NCBI GenBank assembly: GCA_945865855.1
Contig: CAMBES010000015.1
Location: 1-15,126 of the forward strand
Source: Rhizobium sp. Q54
GTDB lineage: Bacteria; Pseudomonadota; Alphaproteobacteria; Rickettsiales; UBA1997
DNA: 15,126 nt
Direction of reading: 5' to 3'
Shown piece after piece: positions 6,829 through 13,527 of this stretch. The notes under the pieces were generated by a model that ran no database searches, was not told where the DNA came from, and was given only the letters and a program-made list of their open reading frames with translations. The position numbers and the translations under genes were made by a program. The stretch's first letter is position 1. Every line of letters begins with the position of its first letter.

Positions 6829-7837
6829 CTTCACCATCGACAATGTTGAGATTAAGCGTGGCGAACGTCTACGCATCAATATCGACATGGGAAGTATTTA
6901 CGATTTTACCGATGTCAAAATGCCAGTCGAAGTTATTCGCGGCAAAAAAGATGGGCCGACACTTTTTGTTTCTTCAACAATTCACGGTGATGAAATTAAC
7001 GGGATTGAAATCACACGACGCTTACTTGCGCAGAGAGCGTTAAAAAATATTTGCGGAATGTTGATCGTCATTCCGATTGTAAATATTTTTGGCTTCAATG
7101 ATCGCTCGCGTTATTTGCCCGATCGTCGCGATCTTAACCGCTGCTTCCCCGGGCTTAAAAATGGCTCACTTGCTTCACAGCTCGCTTACAAATTTATGCG
7201 CGAGATTGTTTTGAAATCTGATTTTGGAATTGATCTTCACACCGGCGCTTTTCATCGCTGCAACTTTCCACAAATTCGCGCTGACATCTCTAATAAAAAA
7301 ACTTTTGAACTTGCTCAAGCGTTCGGCGCACCAGTAATTGTTAATTCAGATTTACGCGACGGCTCACTGCGAGCGGCGGTGGTACAGTCCGAAATTCCAA
7401 TGATTTTATTTGAAGCTGGAGAGGCGCTGCGCTTCGACGAAAATAATACCAAGATCGGGGTCGAGGGAATTTTGCGCGTGATGAAAGTGATCGGCATGAT
7501 TAAGTCTCCGCAAAAAATCACTCGTAAAAAAACTCTCATTACTCGCTCCAGCTCTTGGTTAAGAGCGCCACATAGCGGGCTCAACATGCCGAGAATAAAA
7601 CTCGGTAACACAGTAAAAAAAGGTGACGTGATTAGTGAAATCGCCAATCCGCTTGGCGATCACAAAACTTTAGTAAGAGCACACGAAACTGGAATTGTGA
7701 TTGGCATGTCTCTTCTTCCTCTCGTTAATAAAGGCGACGCGCTCTTTCACATCGCTTGCGAAAAAGAGCGAAAAATTTCTGATTCAATTTCGACCACGGA
7801 TTATTATGACAATATTGATCCAGTTAATGCACACTAG
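6818..7837 (+). CDS. Succinylglutamate desuccinylase/aspartoacylase family zinc deacylase (COG3608-like)
   Basis: An M14-like zinc amidohydrolase that removes acyl groups from N-acylated amino or diamino acids; the precise substrate is not known. The metal site is His56 and Glu59 in STIHGDEINGIE and His141 in GIDLHTG; the catalytic Glu is probably Glu199 in ILFEAGE. PDRRDLNRCFPG (101-112) is the substrate-carboxylate binding region typical of the group. Residues about 245-315 form a beta-barrel, lipoyl-like C-terminal domain (RAPHSGLNMPRIKLGNTVKKGD, whose first 20 residues are the clearest part). At 339 aa it has the usual length for COG3608 proteins. It overlaps the ureohydrolase by 11 bp. 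Related enzymes include the ectoine-degradation deacetylase DoeB, but no other ectoine gene is seen. Confidence 0.88.
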   Translation: MANNFTIDNVEIKRGERLRINIDMGSIYDFTDVKMPVEVIRGKKDGPTLFVSSTIHGDEINGIEITRRLLAQRALKNICGMLIVIPIVNIFGFNDRSRYLPDRRDLNRCFPGLKNGSLASQLAYKFMREIVLKSDFGIDLHTGAFHRCNFPQIRADISNKKTFELAQAFGAPVIVNSDLRDGSLRAAVVQSEIPMILFEAGEALRFDENNTKIGVEGILRVMKVIGMIKSPQKITRKKTLITRSSSWLRAPHSGLNMPRIKLGNTVKKGDVISEIANPLGDHKTLVRAHETGIVIGMSLLPLVNKGDALFHIACEKERKISDSISTTDYYDNIDPVNAH

Positions 7838-7937
7838 TCATGCCAAGTGTTGTTCCTGAGTTTGCATTTTATTTTCTTAAACTTACGTTGCGCGCCCTTG
7901 ATTTCTCCACCCCTCTAAGATTTTTTTTAAATAATTA

Positions 7938-8486
7938 ATGCCAAGAGTTTCCGTCGTCGCCAAGAACTACGCTAAAGCGCTGTTTCTTGCCGCAAGAAAA
8001 AATAATTCACTTGAGAAAACCTCTAACGAGCTTGGTGTTTTTAAACAAAACTTTAGTACGAGCTTCGCTCACGAACTTAAAAATCCGGTAATTGCCAAAA
8101 ATGATCTTGCTCAGATTATCTCTGACGTGACTCAAAAATTTGGCCTAAGCTCGCTTTCTTCAAATTTCTTCGCTTCAATCGTGCGTAATCGTCGTCTTAA
8201 TTTATTCCCAGAGATCTACGAAGAATTTTCGCGCTTATTCAAGCAATATCAAAATATTCTTGAAGTTGAAGTAATCAGCGCCGTTAAGACTCAAAAAGCT
8301 CAAATCGATCGCCTTAAAGCTGTAATTGAAAAAAAATACCCAGGGAAAAGAATCGCCATTAGAGAAACTATTAAGGAGCAAATTCTTGGTGGATTTCAAA
8401 TAAAAGTCGGCTCTGAAATAATTGACGCCAGCCTTAAAAACCAGCTCGAAAAATTAAAGAAAGAATGCCTCGCCGCAATCAACTAA
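7938..8486 (+). CDS. atpH: F1F0 ATP synthase delta subunit
   Basis: The delta subunit (OSCP in mitochondria) ties the peripheral stalk to the top of the F1 head. The 182-aa protein has the family layout: VAKNYAKALFLAA near the N-terminus, a helical domain, then the C-terminal LGGFQIKVGSEIIDASLKNQ (about 150-170), the best-conserved signature. The gene heads atpH-atpA-atpG and follows a 100-bp gap (7838-7937), where a promoter is expected. A TAAGAT near 7916 could be a -10 box, but no convincing -35 box was found. The ATG is preceded by a T- and A-rich run without a Shine-Dalgarno motif. Sequence away from the signature is divergent, as is normal for this subunit. Confidence 0.95.
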   Translation: MPRVSVVAKNYAKALFLAARKNNSLEKTSNELGVFKQNFSTSFAHELKNPVIAKNDLAQIISDVTQKFGLSSLSSNFFASIVRNRRLNLFPEIYEEFSRLFKQYQNILEVEVISAVKTQKAQIDRLKAVIEKKYPGKRIAIRETIKEQILGGFQIKVGSEIIDASLKNQLEKLKKECLAAIN

Positions 8487-8519
8487 ACCAAACTAACTCA
8501 ACAACAACCAACAACTAAC
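8487..8519 (+). promoter_or_regulatory. G-free CAA-rich leader before atpA
   Basis: The 33 nt between the atpH stop and the atpA ATG contain no G and very few T, with the core CAACAACAACCAACAAC. There is no Shine-Dalgarno motif. Such a stretch should be unstructured in RNA and could aid initiation by A/C-rich enhancer behaviour or ribosomal protein S1 binding. That would fit the need for three alpha subunits per delta, but the function is inferred. Confidence 0.45.
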
Positions 8520-10103
8520 ATGGAATTCAAAGTCGAAGAATTTTCCAATATTTTACAGCGCACTGTCGAAAATTTTCACAGCGCCGCCGAACTCAAAGAA
8601 GTTGGCGAAGTAATTAAAGTCGGTGACGGAATCGCAAAAGTTTACGGCCTAGACAACGTTCAAGCTGGCGAGCTCGTTGAGTTCGAATCTGGGGTTAAAG
8701 GCATGGCGCTTAACCTTGAAACTGACAATGTCGGTATCGTTATTTTTGGTGATGCTCAAACAATTAAAGAAGGTTCGAGCGTTAAAAGAACTGGCAAGAT
8801 TGTTGAGGTTCCAGTTGGCAAAGGCTTGCTTGGACGTGTTATTGACGCCCTTGGAAATCCAATCGATGGCAAAGGTCCGTTGCTTGACGTAACTTATCGT
8901 CGCGTAGAAGTTAAAGCTCCCGGAATCGTTGCTCGTCAGTCAGTTAGCGAACCAATGCAAACTGGTATAAAAGCAATCGACAGCTTGATTCCAATCGGTC
9001 GTGGTCAGCGTGAATTAATTATTGGCGATCGCCAAACAGGCAAGACTGCAATCGTTCTCGACACCTTCATTAACCAAGCCAAAGCCCACGAAGAAAATAA
9101 CGAGAAGCAAAAGCTTTACTGTATCTACGTTGCCATTGGACAAAAGCGTTCGACCGTGGCACAAATCGTTAAAACTCTCGAAGATGCTGGCGCGATGAAA
9201 TATAGCGTCGTTGTTGCTGCTACCGCTTCTGAATCTGCCGCACTACAATTCTTTGCACCCTACACCGGCTGCACAGTTGGCGAATTTTTCCGCGACAATG
9301 GAATGCACGCTGTAATTGCTTATGACGATCTTTCTAAACATGCCGTGGCTTACCGCGAGATGTCGCTTCTGCTTCGCCGCCCACCAGGACGCGAGGCTTA
9401 TCCTGGTGACGTTTTCTATGTTCACTCTCGCCTGCTTGAGCGCGCCGCTAAAATGTCGGATGCGATGGGTGGCGGGTCTTTGACTGCGCTTCCAATTATC
9501 GAAACTCAGGCCGGCGACGTTTCTTCTTATATTCCAACCAACGTAATCTCGATTACTGACGGACAAATTTTCTTAGAAACTGAGCTCTTTTACAAAGGCA
9601 TTAAACCTGCTGTGAACGTTGGTCTCTCGGTATCTCGCGTTGGTTCTGCCGCTCAAACTAAAGCAATGAAACAAGTTGCTGGAACGATCAAACTAGATTT
9701 AGCGCAGTTCCGTGAGCTTGAAGCTTTTTCACAATTCGGTTCTGACCTCGACGCATCAACACAAAAATTGCTCGATAAAGGCCGCAAATTAACTGAGCTT
9801 TTGAAGCAGAATCAATATTCTCCAATTGGCTTCGAAGAGCAAGTTGCTTCGATTTACGTTGGCGTGAGAGGCTATCTAGACCAAGTTCCCGTGAAAGATG
9901 TAACAAGATTTGAAAAAGAATTTTTACGCAAACTTCATGCTTCGCATCCAGAAATTCTAAGCTCAATCAAGAAAGAGCAAAAAATCACTGACGAGACCGA
10001 AACAAAACTTAAAAATTTAATCGAAGAATTTTTGACTGTGTTTTTGAATCATGCTCCGTCTTCTCATCTCGACCATGCTGGTCTTACCGCTAGCCTAAAA
10101 TAG
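8520..10103 (+). CDS. atpA: F1F0 ATP synthase alpha subunit
   Basis: The alpha subunit forms the alternating non-catalytic sites of the alpha3beta3 head. Motifs in order: N-terminal barrel VGDGIAKVYGLDNVQAGELV (34-53), Walker A GDRQTGKT (169-176), KLYCIYVAIGQKRSTVAQIV, FFRDNGMHAVIAYDDLSKHA with the Walker B strand, LLLRRPPGREAYPGDVFY, and ALPIIETQAGDVSSYIPTNV, then VGLSVSRVGSAAQTKAMKQV with the arginine that reaches the beta site. The insert AKAHEENNEKQK after Walker A is typical of alphaproteobacteria. At 527 aa it is longer than the usual 502-512, partly from a C-terminal tail LNHAPSSHLDHAGLTASLK (509-527) beyond the normal end. It follows atpH by 33 nt and precedes atpG by 7 nt. Confidence 0.98.
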   Translation: MEFKVEEFSNILQRTVENFHSAAELKEVGEVIKVGDGIAKVYGLDNVQAGELVEFESGVKGMALNLETDNVGIVIFGDAQTIKEGSSVKRTGKIVEVPVGKGLLGRVIDALGNPIDGKGPLLDVTYRRVEVKAPGIVARQSVSEPMQTGIKAIDSLIPIGRGQRELIIGDRQTGKTAIVLDTFINQAKAHEENNEKQKLYCIYVAIGQKRSTVAQIVKTLEDAGAMKYSVVVAATASESAALQFFAPYTGCTVGEFFRDNGMHAVIAYDDLSKHAVAYREMSLLLRRPPGREAYPGDVFYVHSRLLERAAKMSDAMGGGSLTALPIIETQAGDVSSYIPTNVISITDGQIFLETELFYKGIKPAVNVGLSVSRVGSAAQTKAMKQVAGTIKLDLAQFRELEAFSQFGSDLDASTQKLLDKGRKLTELLKQNQYSPIGFEEQVASIYVGVRGYLDQVPVKDVTRFEKEFLRKLHASHPEILSSIKKEQKITDETETKLKNLIEEFLTVFLNHAPSSHLDHAGLTASLK

Positions 10104-10110
10104 TCGACAG

Positions 10111-10998
10111 ATGGCAAATCTAAAAACTCTCAAAACCAGAATTAAATCAGTCAAATCAACTCAGAAGTTGACTAAGGCAATGAAAATGGTTGCGGCTTCG
10201 CGCCTCAAAAAAGCGAAGCATGCGGTTGAGGCTTCTCGTCCATTTGCTGAAAAAATTTCGGAAATAATTGCGAATCTAGCTTCAAACATTTCTGTGCGTG
10301 GAAATTTGAACGAAAAATTTCCCCTCCTCACCGGCAAGGGCAAACAAAAAGCTCATTTGATTTTAGTGATTTCATCTGACCGCGGTCTCTGCGGCGGCTT
10401 GAACGGTTCCACAGTTAGATTTGCCAAAAGTCGCATCGGATCTTTGGTCTCAAAAGGTCACGAAGTAAAAGTTTTCTGTATCGGTCGCAAGGCCTACGAA
10501 CAACTCAAAGCACCTTATGGCAAACAAATAGTTGATCACGTTGGTGGAATTTTCAAAAACATAATCACCTACCAAATAGCACAAGATTTAGCCGGAAAAA
10601 TTATTAAACTTTTCGATCAAGATCAATTCGATGTTTGCGAAGTGATTTATAGCAAATTCAAATCAGCAATCGCTCAAGAGCAAGTTTCTAAGCAAATAAT
10701 CCCAGCGCCAATTCTGCCAAAAGAAGGAAAAATTGGCTTCGAAGCCCCAATGCTTTATGAGCCGGGCGAAGAAGAAATTTTATCCGAGCTTCTCCCAAGA
10801 AATCTTGCCATGCAAATCTACAATGTTTTGCTCGAAAATAGTGCATCTGAACAAGGTGCTAGAATGGCGGCGATGGAAGCGGCAACTAATAATGCTGGCA
10901 AAATGATTAAGAATTTGACCTTGGTTTATAACCGCACTCGTCAGGCTAATATTACAAAAGAACTGATCGACATCATCTCGGGAGCGAACGCGGTTTAA
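10111..10998 (+). CDS. atpG: F1F0 ATP synthase gamma subunit
   Basis: Gamma is the central rotor shaft that couples proton flow to the catalytic sites. The coiled-coil N-terminus MANLKTLKTRIKSVKSTQKL with TKAMKMVAASRLKKA (21-35), the SSDRGLCGGLN strand-loop (88-98) and the C-terminal coil EQGARMAAMEAATNNAGKMI, NLTLVYNRTRQANITKEL all match the family. At 295 aa it is of ordinary length. It starts 7 nt after atpA without a Shine-Dalgarno motif, so translational coupling is likely. The gene that should follow, atpD, is absent; an ftsI-type gene starts 21 nt after the stop. Confidence 0.97.
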   Translation: MANLKTLKTRIKSVKSTQKLTKAMKMVAASRLKKAKHAVEASRPFAEKISEIIANLASNISVRGNLNEKFPLLTGKGKQKAHLILVISSDRGLCGGLNGSTVRFAKSRIGSLVSKGHEVKVFCIGRKAYEQLKAPYGKQIVDHVGGIFKNIITYQIAQDLAGKIIKLFDQDQFDVCEVIYSKFKSAIAQEQVSKQIIPAPILPKEGKIGFEAPMLYEPGEEEILSELLPRNLAMQIYNVLLENSASEQGARMAAMEAATNNAGKMIKNLTLVYNRTRQANITKELIDIISGANAV

Positions 10999-11010
10999 TT
11001 CTACTAAACT

Positions 11011-11014
11011 AAGG
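11011..11014 (+). promoter_or_regulatory. Shine-Dalgarno of the ftsI-type gene
   Basis: AAGG lies 5 nt before the ATG at 11020. This spacing favours that ATG over the GTG at 11014, which the motif would touch. Confidence 0.55.
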
Positions 11015-11019
11015 TGGCC

Positions 11020-12603
11020 ATGAATAAATCTCGCCTCGCCATCATCTATTTTCTTATCCTCGCTGTTTTCGTGCTGATTGCTCTACGCATGATTTTCATC
11101 GTTACCACCGGCGATAAAGGAACGGTTAGCAATATTTACGACCAGGATAAACTCGGTAAACGCGCCAATATTTTTGACCGCAACGACACTCTCCTCGCTA
11201 CCGATTTAAAAACAAAATCACTCTATCTTAGTTCGGTTTTAATCAAAGAACCTCAAGCTCTCGCTCGCGGTCTTGCTGGAATATTTCCCGACCTTTCTTA
11301 CGCTGAAATCCTCAGAAAAATCTCAGAAAATAAAAGCAGCAAGCAATGGATTCTAATTAGACGAAATCTCGCCCCATCACAAGTTGAAGCCACGGAAAAT
11401 TTAAAAATGGCTGGGCTGATTTTTGAAGAAGATCGCATTCGAATTTATCCGCAAAAATCAATCGCCAGCCATTACGTTGGATATGTTGATCGCGACCGAA
11501 AAGGTCTTGCTGGAATGGAAATGCAGCACAATCGCAGCCTGTCTCATAATGAAGATTTACAACTCGCAATGGATGTGCGCGTGCAAGATATTTTGCACGA
11601 TGAGCTGCTAATCGCGATGGAGGAGTTTCGAGCTAAAGCCGCATCTGGCGTGGTTATAAATGTGAATAACGGCGAAATTTTAGCTTTGTCTTCGATCCCA
11701 GATTTCGATGCAAACTCTTCAAACAAGGCCAGCGCTGATGAATATTTTAATCGCATCGCCAACGGTCTTTATGAGCTTGGTTCGGTGATGAAAGTTCTCA
11801 CCAACACTCTCGCCTTTGAAGATGGTGTCGTGAAACCAACGGATGTTTTTAATGTGCGAGATCCAGTCAAATATGGGCGCTTCACGATTAGTGATTACCA
11901 TGCAATCAAAGATCTAATGACCGTCGAAGAAATTTTCGCCTACTCCTCAAATATCGGCACAGTAAAAATTGCCGACAAAATCGGCGCCGAAAGTCAGAAA
12001 AAATTCTTAGCAAAACTCGGATTACTTAAAAGATTAGAAGCTGATTTTCCCGGCCTTGGCAAACCAATTTATCCACGCATCTGGAGTGAAATCAGTCTCT
12101 ACACAATTGCTTACGGCCATGGCATTGCAATCACGCCGCTACATTTAGCAATGGCCACCGCTGCAATCGTGAATGGCGGAATTTTATACAAACCATCTTT
12201 TGTAAAACTCAAAGAACAGCCAAACGGAGAGCGCGTAATCAAAGAATCAACATCACAAATGATGCGAGCAATGATGCGCAACGTAGTTGAGAACGGAACC
12301 GGAAAAAATGCTAATGTCGAAGGCTACGAAGTTGGCGGAAAAACTGGAACAGCAGAACGCGCCGAATCTGGCAGCTACAATACAAAACTTACCACCGCTT
12401 CATTCATCGCCACCTTCCCAACTTCTAAGCCGCAATATTTGGTCTATGTAGTTTTTGATCGCCCAAATTATATTTTTAATACTGGCGGGATGGTTGCTGC
12501 ACCAGTTGCGGGAAGGGTGATTAAAAACATCGCACCGCTACTTGGGGTTAGGCCAATTCTTAAACCGAACGCACAAAATAATCCTCCACATAACTTTTTC
12601 TAA
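11020..12603 (+). CDS. ftsI: FtsI-type peptidoglycan D,D-transpeptidase (class B PBP)
   Basis: FtsI (PBP3) crosslinks septal peptidoglycan, anchored in the inner membrane with its catalytic domain in the periplasm. The 527-aa chain has a short cytoplasmic start, one membrane segment (about 7-28), the dimerisation domain with RANIFDRNDTLLATDL (48-63) and RNLAPSQVEATENLKMAGLI plus FEEDRIRIYP, and SHYVGYVDRDRKGLAGME (150-167). The transpeptidase domain has all active motifs: SVMK (Ser255-Lys258) in YELGSVMKV, SSN (309-311) and KTGT (441-444). There is no PASTA domain. The length and the region around FEEDRIRIYP fit FtsI better than PBP2. It sits 21 nt after atpG and not in a dcw cluster with rsmH, ftsL or murE, an unusual place. 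GTG at 11014 was rejected because of the Shine-Dalgarno position. Confidence 0.9.
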   Translation: MNKSRLAIIYFLILAVFVLIALRMIFIVTTGDKGTVSNIYDQDKLGKRANIFDRNDTLLATDLKTKSLYLSSVLIKEPQALARGLAGIFPDLSYAEILRKISENKSSKQWILIRRNLAPSQVEATENLKMAGLIFEEDRIRIYPQKSIASHYVGYVDRDRKGLAGMEMQHNRSLSHNEDLQLAMDVRVQDILHDELLIAMEEFRAKAASGVVINVNNGEILALSSIPDFDANSSNKASADEYFNRIANGLYELGSVMKVLTNTLAFEDGVVKPTDVFNVRDPVKYGRFTISDYHAIKDLMTVEEIFAYSSNIGTVKIADKIGAESQKKFLAKLGLLKRLEADFPGLGKPIYPRIWSEISLYTIAYGHGIAITPLHLAMATAAIVNGGILYKPSFVKLKEQPNGERVIKESTSQMMRAMMRNVVENGTGKNANVEGYEVGGKTGTAERAESGSYNTKLTTASFIATFPTSKPQYLVYVVFDRPNYIFNTGGMVAAPVAGRVIKNIAPLLGVRPILKPNAQNNPPHNFF

Positions 12604-12643
12604 TCACCGCTGAAGCTTATGATTGGAATAGTTTATCACACAC

Positions 12644-13090
12644 TCAAACTAAAACCGAATGCGCCAAAATAATCCCGCAAGAAATAGCAATATTTAGCGA
12701 GCGCATTTGATTTTTCATTGGAATAAAAATTTTGTGATGAGCTGATGCTGCCACACTTTCTGGCACTCCGGAGCTTTCTTTACCAAACATGATTATGTCA
12801 CTCTCGCTAAATTTAAACTCGCTATAAATCTTGTCGCCTTTAGTTGTCGCCAAAATTAAACGCTGATTTTTTTCCAGAATTTCACTGCGAAAAAAATCCT
12901 CAAATGACGCATGACAAAAAATTTTTGCGTGATTGATATAATCCATCGCCGCTCTTTTTACTCTCGACATATCTAGCGGAAAACCGCACGGTTCAATGAT
13001 GTGCAGTTCTACGTCAAAACAAACGCAGGTGCGAATTATTGCGCCGACGTTGCCGGCAATGTCTGGTTGGTACAAAACTATTTTGCTCAT
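12644..13090 (-). CDS. trmL: tRNA (cytidine/uridine(34)-2'-O)-methyltransferase TrmL
   Basis: TrmL (YibK) is a SPOUT-fold dimer that 2'-O-methylates the wobble nucleotide of tRNA-Leu isoacceptors with SAM. From this start the protein has 148 aa, near the usual 155. Motif 1 is LYQPDIAGNVGAIIRTC (6-22), motif 2 FGKESSGVP (102-110), and motif 3 IPMKNQMRSLNIAISCGI (123-140), which builds the trefoil knot. An in-frame ATG at 13147 would add 19 basic residues not expected for the family, yet it has a GAGGGG Shine-Dalgarno-like box (minus strand, 13151-13156) that the ATG at 13090 lacks. The start is therefore uncertain. It converges on the ftsI-type gene across 40 bp with no clear terminator. Confidence 0.93.
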   Translation of the reverse strand: MSKIVLYQPDIAGNVGAIIRTCVCFDVELHIIEPCGFPLDMSRVKRAAMDYINHAKIFCHASFEDFFRSEILEKNQRLILATTKGDKIYSEFKFSESDIIMFGKESSGVPESVAASAHHKIFIPMKNQMRSLNIAISCGIILAHSVLV

Positions 13091-13174
13091 TTTGAATAAA
13101 ATTCGTAAACTTACTTTTCTTTTAAAGCGCGCATTTTTAAAAAGCATAGTCCCCTCGATTACTTAGTAAAATCA

Positions 13175-13510
13175 ATGTCTGAAACAGTTAAAGTCATCTT
13201 CCTTGAAAAAGGAGAAAGAAAAGAATTTCAAGTGCCCGTTGGTACCAGCGTATTGCAGGCGGCACGAGATAATAACATCGACTTAGAAGGAGCTTGTGAA
13301 GGCTCTCTTGCCTGTTCTACCTGCCACGTAATCGTCGACAAAACATTCTACGATTCACTTACAGAACCCACCGAAGATGAGGAAGACATGCTCGATCTAG
13401 CATTCGGATTAACCCCAACTTCAAGACTTGGCTGCCAAATCATTCTCACCAAAGAGCTTGATGGCCTAACCCTAACCGTTCCTAGCGAGACCCGGAACGT
13501 TTCAATTTAA
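13175..13510 (+). CDS. Adrenodoxin-type [2Fe-2S] ferredoxin
   Basis: A small cytoplasmic electron carrier of 111 aa. Cluster ligands follow the adrenodoxin/Isc pattern Cys41-x5-Cys47-x2-Cys50-x36-Cys87 in LEGACEGSLACSTCHVIV and RLGCQIIL. The acidic stretch EPTEDEEDMLDLA (64-76) matches the partner-docking helix of this class. Homologues usually sit in the isc operon and serve Fe-S cluster assembly or haem/steroid-type oxygenases; here no isc gene is in sight, so its partner is inferred only by class. It diverges from trmL and is followed after 17 nt by the DUF2125-like gene. The ATG has no Shine-Dalgarno motif. Confidence 0.95.
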   Translation: MSETVKVIFLEKGERKEFQVPVGTSVLQAARDNNIDLEGACEGSLACSTCHVIVDKTFYDSLTEPTEDEEDMLDLAFGLTPTSRLGCQIILTKELDGLTLTVPSETRNVSI

Positions 13511-13527
13511 TTAAACCAACCAATTTT

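Noticed and set aside
7315..7647. 110-aa minus-strand frame
   Set aside because: It is antisense to the zinc deacylase gene and shows no domain of its own.
7838..7937. Sigma-70 promoter for the atp genes
   Set aside because: A promoter is expected here, but no -35/-10 pair with proper spacing could be read; TAAGAT alone is too weak to annotate.
9243..9566. 107-aa minus-strand frame
   Set aside because: It lies antisense to the highly conserved alpha-subunit core.
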